Source: Adlercreutzia sp910585575 (GTDB lineage Bacteria > Actinomycetota > Coriobacteriia > Coriobacteriales > Eggerthellaceae). Taken from it: a DNA stretch of 64,000 nucleotides. Under the pieces are notes generated by a model. The model searched no databases. It was not told the DNA's origin and saw only the letters and a list, made by a program, of their open reading frames with translations. Numbering within the stretch: the stretch's first letter is position 1; each line of letters begins with the position of its first letter. Positions 23,815 through 32,254 of this stretch are shown here, in pieces. The DNA lies in NCBI RefSeq assembly GCF_951801035.1, contig NZ_CATOKT010000002.1; one strand, 5' to 3'. Position numbers and translations under genes: made by a program.

Positions 23815-24786
23815 CTACCGCGCTTCCAGCTTCAGGGGAGCGTCGGCGACGTCTTCGGGGGTCAGGTGGTACAACTCGTCCAGGAAAGCCACCTGGAAGC
23901 TGCCGGGGGCGTCGGAGCGGGCGGCAGCGCGCGTACCGGCCACGTTGTAGGCTGCCGTGGCCGCGAGGGCGGCCACAAAGGGGTTGGCCACGCAGCAGAA
24001 CACCGCCGCCACGCCGCCCAATGAACAGCCGGCGCCGGTGATGCGCTCCATCAGCGGCGAGCCGCCGGTAAGGCGCACGGCAGTGGTGCCGTCGGTGACC
24101 AGGTCGATGGGGCCGGATACGGCCACTGCGCCTCCCGTGAAGCGAGCGATGGCCGCTGCTGCCGCTTCGGCGGCGTCCACGGAATCGGTAGCGTCCACGC
24201 CGCGGGGGCCGGCGCTCGGGGCGTCTGCGGCTGCTTCGGCGCTTACTGGCTTGTCGTTGGTGTCGCCGGCGGCCGTGCTTCCGGGCGTTTGGCTCTCGTC
24301 GGTTGCTGCGTCTGCCGCCCCGGGTTGCGCGTCGTTGCACGCGGCAGTTCGGTCAACGTCCAGTCCCCACAGACTCGCCAGGGCTATCACTTCGGAGGCG
24401 TTAGCGCGCACCAAGGCCGGCTTGCACGGCTGCACCTGGCGCAGCAGCTGCGAGCGCAGGCTGCCGATGCCGATGCCCACGGGATCGAGAACCCAGGGCT
24501 TGCCGGCCGCGGCCAGGGCCTGGGCAGTGCGGGGAATGGTTTCCTCATAGATGGGCAAAAGCGTGCCCAGGTTGATATAGGTGGCACCCGAAGCTTGGGC
24601 GACGGCTTCGCCTTCGTCGGGCAGGTACACCATGGCCGCTGATCCGCCGACGGCCAGCTGGGCGTTGGCAACGAAGCTCTGGGTGACGGTGTTGGTGATG
24701 GAGGGCGCCAGCGGATTGGTGGCGCGCACCTCGCGCACGGCCTTGGCCATCAAGGCGCGCAATTCGGTTTCGGTAAACGTGGTCAT
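23815..24786 (-). CDS. thiM: Hydroxyethylthiazole kinase with internal low-complexity insert
   Basis: A 323-residue protein. The kinase core is clear: ITNTVTQSFVANAQLAVGGSAAM, WVLDPVGIGIG, LVRANASEVIAL and the catalytic-loop ITGAGCSLGGV with the conserved cysteine. It phosphorylates the thiazole alcohol for thiamine salvage. Residues about 143-193 are an Ala/Asp/Ser/Thr-rich insert between the NASE segment and GVDATDSVDAA that normal ThiM (about 265-270 residues) lacks. GGAAGGA precedes ATG 24786. It is first in the riboswitch-controlled unit. Confidence 0.92.
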   Translation of the reverse strand: MTTFTETELRALMAKAVREVRATNPLAPSITNTVTQSFVANAQLAVGGSAAMVYLPDEGEAVAQASGATYINLGTLLPIYEETIPRTAQALAAAGKPWVLDPVGIGIGSLRSQLLRQVQPCKPALVRANASEVIALASLWGLDVDRTAACNDAQPGAADAATDESQTPGSTAAGDTNDKPVSAEAAADAPSAGPRGVDATDSVDAAEAAAAAIARFTGGAVAVSGPIDLVTDGTTAVRLTGGSPLMERITGAGCSLGGVAAVFCCVANPFVAALAATAAYNVAGTRAAARSDAPGSFQVAFLDELYHLTPEDVADAPLKLEAR

Positions 24787-24804
24787 GACGTTCCTTCCCG
24801 AGCG

Positions 24805-24832
24805 CAAAAAAGCGCTCCGTCCGGGGAGCGCT
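24805..24832 (-). terminator. Riboswitch-associated terminator upstream of thiM
   Basis: On the minus strand AAGCGCTCC and GGAGCGCTT pair around a CCGGAC loop, followed by TTTTT. It lies just after the TPP aptamer and 19 bases before the thiM start, so it is the likely expression platform. Confidence 0.85.
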
Positions 24833-24845
24833 TCGTTAAGCGATG

Positions 24846-24957
24846 GTGCTCCCTACGACAGTGTTAACTGACAGGTTCTAAGGGTTGGGCGCAAGCCCTC
24901 TCAACCGCCGCCCGTCGCGCTGAAGCGCAGCCGACAGGGACGGTACCCCTGCAACGA
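24846..24957 (-). ncRNA. TPP riboswitch (THI element)
   Basis: Read on the minus strand, GCAGGGGTACC opens the aptamer, GGTTGAGAGGGC is the TGAGA pyrimidine-sensing bulge (TTGAGA variant of CTGAGA), then ACCCTTAGAACCTG, TTAACACTG and CGTAGGGAGC close it in the order of the THI-box consensus. Binding of thiamine pyrophosphate would favour the downstream terminator and shut thiM and the thiamine-binding gene. Confidence 0.9.
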
Positions 24958-24984
24958 GTTAAAGCATAGCGGAAAGTGTCGGGG

Positions 24985-25135
24985 CTTAAGGGGCGGGTAA
25001 AGGAATTCGGGCAGAAAAAGGGGAAAAGGGGAAGAGGGCGAGAGGGGGTGCAGGCAAAGGGGGAGGGCGGCCGTAGAGAGGAAGAGAGTGGGGGAGTGCG
25101 AGGGGATGTCAGGGATTGCGAGGGAGGGTAGAGGC
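24985..25135 (+). other. Polypurine-rich tract upstream of mnmA
   Basis: About 150 bases of the plus strand are almost all G and A, with G runs and GA blocks (for example AAAAAGGGGAAAAGGGGAAG). No ORF is supported on either strand. Such tracts can form triplex or R-loop structures, or a pyrimidine-rich minus transcript. Confidence 0.6.
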
Positions 25136-25155
25136 GCTGTGCTATGATGGCCGCC

Positions 25156-26385
25156 ATGAACGGAAACGAACGACAGAGCTTGCATGATGCGCTGGGCTTG
25201 CGGGATGCGCCCAGCGCAATCAGCGAACCTGAGGGATCGCCTCGGCGCGTCATGATGGCCATGAGCGGGGGCGTCGACAGCTCGGTGGCGGCGCTTCTGC
25301 TGTGCGAGGAGGGCTTCGATGTAACGGGCGCCACCATGAAGCTGTTCAGCAACGCCGATGTGGCCTGCGACGCTGAATCCACGTGCTGCTCGCTGGACGA
25401 CGTGGAGGACGCTAAGGCGGTTTGCCGCCGCTTGGGCGTGCCCCATTACACCTTCAATTTCGGCGATCTGTTCGGCGAGCAGGTGATCGACCGCTTCTGC
25501 GCCACCTATGTGGAGGGCGCCACGCCGAACCCCTGCATCGACTGCAACCGCTATCTGAAATTCGATGCGCTCCAGCGCCGTCGTCGCGAGCTGGAGCTCG
25601 ATTATGTGGCCACGGGCCATTACGCCCGCCGCCGCTTCGATGACGCCACGGGGCGCTGGCAGCTGCTGTGCGCCCGGGATGAGACAAAAGACCAGAGCTA
25701 CGTGCTGTATCACCTGACCCAGGACGCCCTCTCCCATATGCTTTTCCCCTTGGGTGATCTGACGAAGAGCGAGGTGCGGGATGTGGCGCGTGCCCACGGG
25801 TTCATGAACGCCGAAAAGGCCGAGAGCCAGGATATCTGCTTCGTGCCCGACGGGAATCATGTAGGCTTCATCGCCCGGCGCTTGGGGCTTGCGGGCTCGG
25901 GGCTTGCGACTGAGGCTGGCGCATCGAGCCCGGAGCAGGGCATCGCCCTGCCAGCGGCTTTTCGGCCGGGGCCCATTGTGGACCGGGCGGGCAAGGTGCT
26001 CGGCACCCATCGGGGCCTTATCCACTATACCGTGGGCCAGCGCAAGGGCATTGGCGTGGCGGCGCCGGCGCCCCTGTACGTTTTCGCCAAAGACCCTGAG
26101 GCCAACGCCCTGGTTGTGGGAGCCGCCGAGGATGTGCTGGTGTCGACGGTGACTGTCCGCGATATCAACCTGATTGCCGTGGAGCGCCTCGAGAGTTCGC
26201 GGGCTGTGCAAGTGAAGACTCATTACCGTCAGCGCCCCGTCGAGGCAGTGGTGCGGCAAACGGGTGACGACGAGCTCACCATTGCCTTCGCCGAGCCGCA
26301 GCGGGCGGCCGCGGCTGGTCAGGCCGCGGTGCTCTACGATGGCGACCTGGTGGTGGGAGGCGGCACCATCGCCGGCTGTCGGTAA
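25156..26385 (+). CDS. mnmA: tRNA-specific 2-thiouridylase
   Basis: A 409-residue ATP-dependent PP-loop enzyme. MMAMSGGVDSSVAALLL is the pyrophosphatase loop, the catalytic cysteine is in TPNPCIDCN, and the second conserved cysteine in ESQDICFVPDG; YTVGQRKGIGV marks the central domain. It thiolates U34 of Lys, Glu and Gln tRNAs. The start is uncertain: ATG 25144, 25147 and 25156 are in frame. A TATGAT at 25143-25148 sits seven bases before ATG 25156, so a leaderless mRNA from that ATG is plausible, and no ribosome site precedes any of them. The first 25 residues before the PP-loop are an extension. Confidence 0.93.
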   Translation: MNGNERQSLHDALGLRDAPSAISEPEGSPRRVMMAMSGGVDSSVAALLLCEEGFDVTGATMKLFSNADVACDAESTCCSLDDVEDAKAVCRRLGVPHYTFNFGDLFGEQVIDRFCATYVEGATPNPCIDCNRYLKFDALQRRRRELELDYVATGHYARRRFDDATGRWQLLCARDETKDQSYVLYHLTQDALSHMLFPLGDLTKSEVRDVARAHGFMNAEKAESQDICFVPDGNHVGFIARRLGLAGSGLATEAGASSPEQGIALPAAFRPGPIVDRAGKVLGTHRGLIHYTVGQRKGIGVAAPAPLYVFAKDPEANALVVGAAEDVLVSTVTVRDINLIAVERLESSRAVQVKTHYRQRPVEAVVRQTGDDELTIAFAEPQRAAAAGQAAVLYDGDLVVGGGTIAGCR

Positions 26386-26509
26386 ACCGATTGTCGTTTA
26401 AGCGGGCGCCGATTTGCGGGCTGCCATGGGCTGCCGCTCGTTTGCAAAAGGCATCGCGGCTGACGCTGCTGCGCCAAGGTCGTCTCGCGCTCGAATTTCT
26501 GGTAGCTGC

Positions 26510-26544
26510 AAAAAGCGCCCCCGGTCCGCAGGGACAGGGGGCGC
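26510..26544 (-). terminator. Terminator of cysK
   Basis: On the minus strand GCGCCCCC and GGGGGCGC pair around a 14-base loop, followed by TTTTTGC, 27 bases after the cysK stop. The 120 bases between mnmA and this point hold nothing else recognisable. Confidence 0.85.
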
Positions 26545-26570
26545 CTGGAGCGCTCTTAGGCAATACTGGT

Positions 26571-27506
26571 TTAAGAGGCGCTGTTGAACATGGGGGTGGA
26601 CAGGTAACGCTCGCCGGTGTCGGGCAGGATGACCACGATGTTCTTGCCGGCGTTCTCGGGGCGCTCGGCCAGCTTGGTGGCGGCGGCCACCGCGGCGCCG
26701 GACGAGATGCCCACCAGCAGGCCGTCGTGGGCCGCCAGCTCGCGGCCGGCAGCGAAGGCCTCTTCGTCGGTGATGGGGATGATCTCGTCGTAGATCTCGG
26801 TGTTCAGCGTATCGGGCACGAAGCCGGCGCCGATGCCCTGAATCTTGTGCACGCCGGCGCGGCCCTCGGACAGCACGGGAGAGCCGGCGGGCTCCACGGC
26901 CACCACCTGGATGGCGGGGTTCTGCGCCTTCAGATAGGCGCCCGTGCCCGAAATGGTGCCGCCCGTGCCCACGCCGGCTACCAGAATGTCCACGGTGCCG
27001 TCGGTGTCGGCCCAAATTTCCGGGCCGGTAGTAGCCTCGTGCACGGCGGGATTGGCCGGGTTGGTGAACTGGGAGGGAATGAACGAGTTGGGAATTTCGG
27101 CGGCCAGCTCGTCAGCTTTGGCGATGGCGCCCTTCATGCCCTTGGCACCCTCGGTCAGCACCAGCTCGGCACCGTAGGCGGCCATGAGGTTGCGGCGCTC
27201 CACCGACATGGTCTCGGGCATGGTGATGATGATGCGGTTGCCACGGGCCGCCGCGATGGCGGCCAGGCCGATGCCGGTGTTGCCGGACGTCGGTTCGATG
27301 ATGACAGTGTCGGCATTGATCTTGCCAGCGGCCACGGCCTCGTCGTACATGGCCTGGGCGATGCGATCCTTCACCGAGCCTCCGGGGTTAAAGGACTCCA
27401 CTTTGCCGATGAGGGTGGCGGGCAGCTGGTGCGCCGCCTCGTAATTGGTGAGCTCGACTAACGGCGTGTGGCCGATGAGCTCAGTTACGCTCTTGTGTAC
27501 GTTCAC
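26571..27506 (-). CDS. cysK: Cysteine synthase (O-acetylserine sulfhydrylase)
   Basis: A 311-residue fold-type-II PLP enzyme. VESFNPGGSVKDRIA holds the PLP lysine, EPTSGNTGIGLA the substrate-binding loop, and GVGTGGTISGTG the phosphate-binding glycine loop. It makes cysteine from O-acetylserine and sulfide. GTG 27506 is chosen because AAAGGACAGG precedes it. A structured leader of over 100 bases lies upstream, and a LysR regulator is divergently encoded, suggesting control by sulfur or cysteine supply. Confidence 0.95.
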   Translation of the reverse strand: MNVHKSVTELIGHTPLVELTNYEAAHQLPATLIGKVESFNPGGSVKDRIAQAMYDEAVAAGKINADTVIIEPTSGNTGIGLAAIAAARGNRIIITMPETMSVERRNLMAAYGAELVLTEGAKGMKGAIAKADELAAEIPNSFIPSQFTNPANPAVHEATTGPEIWADTDGTVDILVAGVGTGGTISGTGAYLKAQNPAIQVVAVEPAGSPVLSEGRAGVHKIQGIGAGFVPDTLNTEIYDEIIPITDEEAFAAGRELAAHDGLLVGISSGAAVAAATKLAERPENAGKNIVVILPDTGERYLSTPMFNSAS

Positions 27507-27542
27507 GAACCTGTCCTTTCTGGTCGCGGGTCTTCCGGGGGG

Positions 27543-27653
27543 CGGAGCCACGGGGTACCCTGATTCGCTCAAACAGTCCTCGCTTTGGAAAACAGCCCAC
27601 TGGGCTGTTTTCGTCGCTGCGGAACTCGCTCGGTCAGGGCACCCCGTGTCTCC
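27543..27653 (-). promoter_or_regulatory. Structured cysK leader with nested inverted repeats
   Basis: GGAGCCACGGGGTACCCTGA (27543-27562) pairs with TCAGGGCACCCCGTGTCTCC (27634-27653) at 18 of 20 positions. Inside it AAAACAGCCC-ACT-GGGCTGTTTT is a perfect terminator-like hairpin (27589-27611 region) with T runs on both strands. The element ends about 35 bases before the cysK start, in line with an attenuator. No known riboswitch consensus was matched. Confidence 0.5.
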
Positions 27654-27815
27654 GCTGGGCTCTCCCTTGGTTGAGGAGGAGGTAGTCCCCGACGGACTCG
27701 CTGCTGGCTGCTGGGGCTCATGCTACCTGATGGCGGGGTTCCGTCAACCGAGGGGGTATAGTGGTTTTCGATGGCCGCGACGGCGTGGGGGAGGGCCGTT
27801 GGGTATGATTTCTGC

Positions 27816-27861
27816 ATTGACGATGCGTCGTTAGACGTATAATGTCTAGAAAACTACTAGA
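27816..27861 (+). promoter_or_regulatory. Promoter and dyads of the LysR-type gene
   Basis: ATTGAC (27816-27821) and a perfect TATAAT (27838-27843) are 16 bases apart. AGACGTATAATGTCT brackets the -10 as an inverted repeat, and TCTAGAAAACTACTAGA (27845-27861) follows. Overlap of dyads with the -10 suits autorepression by the LysR protein, whose ATG is at 27875. Confidence 0.5.
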
Positions 27862-27874
27862 CTTTGGAGCTCGC

Positions 27875-28801
27875 ATGACCTTGCAACAGCTGCGCTACCT
27901 CATTGCCATTGCCAACCACGGCTCCATCAGCGGAGCCGCCCATAGTCTTTATGTATCGCAGTCGAGCCTCTCGGTGGCGGTGCGCGACATTGAGCGCGAA
28001 ACCGGCGTCACCATTTTCGAGCGCTCGAACCGCGGCATTACGCTTACGAACGACGGCATCGAGCTTTTGGGCTATGCGCGTCAGGTGGTGGAGCAGGCCG
28101 ACCTTATGGCCCAGCGCTATGCGGGGCCCGGCCATAGCGGCGCCCAGCGGCTGGCCATCACCTCCCAGCACTACGCCTTCGTGGTGGAGGCGTTTTTGGA
28201 ACTGGCCGAGGAGTACGAGGGCGACGGCTACAACTTCAACCTGCGGGAAACCCGCACGTCCGAGGTGATCGAGGACGTGCGCGACTTCCGCAGCGACTTA
28301 GGGGTGCTGTATTTGTCCACCTTCAACGAAAGCGTCATCGGCCATGCGCTGGAGGACGCTAACCTGTCCTTCAACCAGCTGTTCACGGCTCAGCCCCACG
28401 TGTTCGTCAGCGAGAATCATCCGCTGGCCCAGCGCACGCTGGTCACTATCGACGATCTTACCGATTACCCGCGCTATTCCTTCGAGCAGGGGTCCAATAA
28501 CTCGTTCTTCTACGCCGAAGAACCCCTGGCCGAGCTGCCCCACGAGAAGCGCATCGCCGTCAGTGATCGCGGCACCCTGTCGAATTTGCTGGCGCATCAC
28601 AACGGTTACACCATTTCGACGGGCGTGCTGTCCAGCGAAATGTACACGGGCATCGCCAGCGTGCCGCTGCAAACCACCGAGCGCATGCGCGTCGGCTACA
28701 TCGTGCACAACGAGCGTCAGCTCTCCGAGCTGGCCGAGCGCTATATCGAGAAGCTCAGCTTGTTCGTAGAGGGCTATCAGCTGGCCCAAGCCGCCCTTTA
28801 A
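27875..28801 (+). CDS. LysR-family transcriptional regulator
   Basis: A 308-residue protein. MTLQQLRYLIAIANHGSISG to ERETGVTIFERSNRG is the LysR winged helix; the remainder is the two-lobed periplasmic-binding-like effector domain. It is divergent from cysK across 368 bases, so control of cysteine synthesis is plausible though untested; effector unknown. GGAG precedes ATG 27875. Its TAA stop shares TTAA with the convergent gene. Confidence 0.88.
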   Translation: MTLQQLRYLIAIANHGSISGAAHSLYVSQSSLSVAVRDIERETGVTIFERSNRGITLTNDGIELLGYARQVVEQADLMAQRYAGPGHSGAQRLAITSQHYAFVVEAFLELAEEYEGDGYNFNLRETRTSEVIEDVRDFRSDLGVLYLSTFNESVIGHALEDANLSFNQLFTAQPHVFVSENHPLAQRTLVTIDDLTDYPRYSFEQGSNNSFFYAEEPLAELPHEKRIAVSDRGTLSNLLAHHNGYTISTGVLSSEMYTGIASVPLQTTERMRVGYIVHNERQLSELAERYIEKLSLFVEGYQLAQAAL

Positions 28802-29379
28802 CGGCGGTTGGGCGACAGCGGCTGGCGCACCACGCCGAGGCCCTCGAAGGCGCCGTAGAGCACCATGCCCTGCTTGCAGCGGAAGGTGCACTCCTTGCAG
28901 ACGGGCTCGTCGCAGTAGACGTAGGCGTCTTCGTCGGCCAGGGCGAATACGAGGGGCCCGTGCTTACCGGGCAGGGGGTATTTCACCTGCAGCCCCGTGA
29001 AGGTCTTCAGCATCACCCACGCCAGACGCACGGGGCGCTCTGCGGCATCGGCCAACGCGGCGGGAATGCTCCACGACACCTCCACCGCGTTGGCGTCGTA
29101 GCCGCCGACGATGCGGTAGGCAAGGGAAAGCCCCGCAGGCACCGCGTCGCCTTCCAGCAAGGGCAGAGCGGCGCTCGTGTCCGGGAAGGGCGTGGAAGCC
29201 CCCTGATAGGGCAGCTCGGCTACGGGAGAGCGCCCGGGCTCGCGAAAGCGGGCTGCCTGGCCGCGGTCGAGCACGACGGCTGTGGCATCCCCGACGCGCA
29301 TAAAGCTCGGGTCGCCTTCGTCGACGCGGGGCTTCCAGGTGGCTTTGGTGCGTGTGGGGCTTTGGGTGCGCTCGGCCAT
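28798..29379 (-). CDS. Hypothetical protein with C-terminal cysteine cluster
   Basis: A 193-residue soluble protein with no signal peptide. Residues about 155-170 contain CDEPVCKECTFRC, a compact four-cysteine motif that could hold zinc or an Fe-S cluster. The N-terminal half has no recognised motif. GAAGGAGC precedes ATG 29379. No family is recognised; it overlaps the LysR gene stop by four bases. Confidence 0.6.
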   Translation of the reverse strand: MAERTQSPTRTKATWKPRVDEGDPSFMRVGDATAVVLDRGQAARFREPGRSPVAELPYQGASTPFPDTSAALPLLEGDAVPAGLSLAYRIVGGYDANAVEVSWSIPAALADAAERPVRLAWVMLKTFTGLQVKYPLPGKHGPLVFALADEDAYVYCDEPVCKECTFRCKQGMVLYGAFEGLGVVRQPLSPNRR

Positions 29380-29501
29380 GACGCTCCTTCAGTGACGGCA
29401 ATTGGTTGGGGTGAGGTCATTATACCGAGGAGTAATTGTTTCCTTCGCGTAACGCTTTGTGACAGACTTTCGATGCAGTGGTTCGCGCGCGGGATAACCA
29501 G

Positions 29502-29540
29502 TGATAGGATACGAAAAAACGCGAATTACCCTGATAGGAT
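29502..29540 (+). repeat. Direct repeats TGATAGGAT before the hybrid kinase gene
   Basis: TGATAGGAT occurs at 29502-29510 and 29532-29540, 30 bases apart (about three helical turns). The second copy supplies the AGGA that would serve as ribosome site for ATG 29548, so a factor bound here could control both promoter and translation start. Confidence 0.35.
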
Positions 29541-29547
29541 CCTCGCC

Positions 29548-31203
29548 ATGGCCGAGCTGAAAACCCCGACGCTCTTTGAGCGCATGCACCTGGATATATC
29601 CGAGGTGCTCGACTGCATGCCCGGTGGCTTTTTCGTCTACCACGCCCATGGCGACGAATCGCTCGTCTACGTCAACGACGCGTGTCTGCGCATGTTCGGC
29701 TGCGCGACGCTCGAGGAATTCAAAGAGCTCACGGGCTTTACCTTCCCCGGCATGGTGCACCCCGACGATATCGACTCGGTGGAGCGTTCCATCTCGCATC
29801 AAATTGCCGCCAGCACCTACGACATGGACTATGTGGAGTACCGTATCGTGCGCCGCGACGGCAGCGTGCGCTGGATCGAGGACTACGGTCATTTTGTCAG
29901 TGCCGAGGAGGGCGATTTCTTCTACGTGTTCGTCAATGACGCCACGGACAAGAAGCGGGCCCATGTGGAAGAGCTCGAGAGGATAAACGCCCAGCTGACC
30001 GAGGCCTACGAGCGCGAATTGGAGCATCGCTCGCTGCTGCGCAGCGCGCTCTCCCAGGCTGAGGCAGCCAATGTGGCGAAGAACACGTTCCTGTCGAACA
30101 TGAGCCACGACATTCGAACGCCCCTCAACGCCGTGGTGGGCTACGCACAGCTCATCAAGGCCCACGGCAACGATCACGGGCGCGTGCTCACTTATTCCGA
30201 CCGCATTCGCGTGGCCTCCGAGCAGCTGCTCGACGTGGTGAACGAGACGCTGGAGATCAGCCGCCTCGAAGCGGGGCAGATGCAGCTGGCCGAGGCCGAG
30301 TGCCGCATTACCGCCATCATGGATCAGGTGGCCCTCGATTGCCGCGATACCGCCCAGCGCAATGGGGTTGAGGTGCAATTGGACGTGGCCCCCCTGGCCC
30401 ACGACGCGGTCATCACCGACGCCGTACGCCTGTCTCACTTGCTTTTGCAGCTGGTGGACAATGCCATCAAGTACTCGCACCGCGGCGATGCCGTTCGGCT
30501 GGCGGTGGAGGAGGTGCCGGGGGCGCCGGCGGGCTATGCGTCCTTCCGGTTCGTCGTGGCCGACCACGGCATCGGTATGGAGCCGGCGTTCCTCGACCGG
30601 ATGTTCCTGCCCTTCGAGCGCGAGAACAACACCACCGACAGCGGGGTGCAGGGCACGGGTCTGGGACTGACCATCGTGCGCTACGTGCTCGACTTGCTTG
30701 AAGGATCTCTCGATGTGGACAGCGCTCCCGGCGAGGGGTCTACCTTCACCGTGGACGTGCGGCTGCGCGTGGTGGAGAAGGGGGAGGGCGCCGCCAGCCC
30801 TGCAGGCCATCAGGGGCTCGGCTCGGTGCGCAATATCCTGCTGGTGGAGGACAACGAGCTGAATCGCGAAATTGCCGTGTGCCTTCTGGAGGACGCGGGC
30901 TACCGGGTGGAGACGGCCGAGAACGGGCGCGTGGCCGTCGACAAAATCACCCAGCGGCCGGCCGATGCCTACGATGTGGTACTTATGGACATTCAAATGC
31001 CCGTCATGGACGGCTACGAGGCCACGCGCGCCATTCGCGCGCTGCCCGACGCCCTGCGCGCGACGCTGCCCATTATCGCGGTGAGCGCCAACGCGTTTTC
31101 GGAAGACCGCATGCGGTCGCTGGAGAGCGGCATGAACGCGCACCTGCCCAAGCCGTTGGACGTGCGGCGCCTCGAGGCGCTCATGGCCACGGTGGTGGCG
31201 TAA
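29548..31203 (+). CDS. PAS-domain hybrid histidine kinase, soluble
   Basis: A 551-residue cytoplasmic protein without membrane segments. Residues about 20-135 are a PAS fold (GGFFVYHAHGDESLVYVN, RIVRRDGSVRWIEDYGHF), then a coiled coil. FLSNMSHDIRTPLNAVVGYA carries the phospho-accepting His at about 187, followed by the ATPase boxes VDNAIKYS, DHGIGM and GTGLGLTI. The C-terminal receiver domain has LLVEDNELN and VVLMDIQMPVMDG. No output regulator is adjacent, so it probably passes phosphate elsewhere. Signal unknown. Confidence 0.9.
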   Translation: MAELKTPTLFERMHLDISEVLDCMPGGFFVYHAHGDESLVYVNDACLRMFGCATLEEFKELTGFTFPGMVHPDDIDSVERSISHQIAASTYDMDYVEYRIVRRDGSVRWIEDYGHFVSAEEGDFFYVFVNDATDKKRAHVEELERINAQLTEAYERELEHRSLLRSALSQAEAANVAKNTFLSNMSHDIRTPLNAVVGYAQLIKAHGNDHGRVLTYSDRIRVASEQLLDVVNETLEISRLEAGQMQLAEAECRITAIMDQVALDCRDTAQRNGVEVQLDVAPLAHDAVITDAVRLSHLLLQLVDNAIKYSHRGDAVRLAVEEVPGAPAGYASFRFVVADHGIGMEPAFLDRMFLPFERENNTTDSGVQGTGLGLTIVRYVLDLLEGSLDVDSAPGEGSTFTVDVRLRVVEKGEGAASPAGHQGLGSVRNILLVEDNELNREIAVCLLEDAGYRVETAENGRVAVDKITQRPADAYDVVLMDIQMPVMDGYEATRAIRALPDALRATLPIIAVSANAFSEDRMRSLESGMNAHLPKPLDVRRLEALMATVVA

Positions 31204-31216
31204 GGCGTCGGCGCCG

Positions 31217-32254
31217 TTAAGCCTTCGATTCGTCGTCGATGGCTTCCGGCGTTCCCGGGTCTTCTTCCTGCCGCTCATAGGCGGCAATGATGTCCTGCAA
31301 GTAAGCGGCGTACTGCTCGGCGAGGGCGGCCGGCTTCTCGATGCGCACGGCAGTGCCGAACTGCGCCAGCCAACCGAAGAAGGTGGGGCTGGCGGTTACC
31401 GTGGTCCACAGGCGCGCATGGCCCTCGTCGACGGGGGTAACCTCCACATCTTTGCCGAAGCGGTCGATCATGGCGCTCATCACCTCTTCGCCCACGATCA
31501 GCGTGACGGGCACCGCCTCACCGCCGAACATGCTGAAGGTGCGGCTGCTGAAAGCGGTGATATCGAAGGTGGCGATGGCCTCGTTGCGTGCGGCAGTCTC
31601 GTCGGCAATGCGCAGGCCCTGCATGCGGTCGACGCGGTAGACGGGGAAGCTCTCGTACTTCTCGTTGTAGGCGATGAGGTAGTAGCACCCTTCGGAATAT
31701 ACCAGGCGCACGGGGGTTTCCAGGTAGGTGCGCCCTTTGCCCTGGGCCACGGGACGCTTGTTCACGTCGTGCTTCACGTAGCGGAAGGCCACTTTGCGCT
31801 TGGCGGCCAGGGCCTCGTGGATCACGTCGACGTTGTGGAACACCGACTCGTTCTGCATGCGAATGCGGCCCTCGACGTGCACATGCTTCGCGATGGAACT
31901 GACCTGGTGCTTCGAGCCCAATGACGCCACGCCGCGCACCAGCTTGTTCGAAATGCGCTCGGTCAGAAAGCGCGAGGACTGCACGGCGTCGATGAGCAGG
32001 GTGAGCTCGGCGGCCGTGAACGAGCGCGAGACCAGGGCGTAGGTGGTGGGGCGCGTGGGCAGCTTTTGGATGTCGAAGCCAAAGGAGCGCAAGGTATCGA
32101 TATCGCGATAGATGGACTTGCGCTCGGCGTCGATGTTCTCGGCGGCCAGAAGCTCAATGAGCTGAGGCGTGGAGAGACCGTGCTGCTCGTCGGTGTGTCG
32201 ATAGAACAAACGCATGAGATGCAAAAGCTTGAGTTTCTGACGCTCGTTGTCCAT
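31217..32254 (-). CDS. WYL-domain helix-turn-helix regulator (YafY-like)
   Basis: A 345-residue protein. The N-terminal 80 residues form a DeoR-like winged helix (STPQLIELLAAENIDAERKS, IYRDIDTLRSFGFDI); residues about 145-230 are the WYL domain, with TYLETPVRLVYSEGCYYLIA and YRVDRM, which binds nucleic acid or nucleotide-type ligands; a C-terminal WCX-like domain follows. GAGAGG lies nine bases before ATG 32254 and overlaps the dyad CCTCTCAAGAGG, which could be its own operator. It is divergent from the frc gene across 243 bases. Confidence 0.85.
   Translation of the reverse strand: MDNERQKLKLLHLMRLFYRHTDEQHGLSTPQLIELLAAENIDAERKSIYRDIDTLRSFGFDIQKLPTRPTTYALVSRSFTAAELTLLIDAVQSSRFLTERISNKLVRGVASLGSKHQVSSIAKHVHVEGRIRMQNESVFHNVDVIHEALAAKRKVAFRYVKHDVNKRPVAQGKGRTYLETPVRLVYSEGCYYLIAYNEKYESFPVYRVDRMQGLRIADETAARNEAIATFDITAFSSRTFSMFGGEAVPVTLIVGEEVMSAMIDRFGKDVEVTPVDEGHARLWTTVTASPTFFGWLAQFGTAVRIEKPAALAEQYAAYLQDIIAAYERQEEDPGTPEAIDDESKA

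Noticed and set aside
26391..27461. Plus-strand ORF opposite cysK
   Set aside because: It mirrors cysK codons; the minus-strand protein is an unmistakable cysteine synthase.
27543..27653. T-box riboswitch upstream of cysK
   Set aside because: CAGGGTACCCCGTGG only loosely resembles the AGGGTGGNACCGCG T-box core, and no specifier stem could be drawn with confidence.
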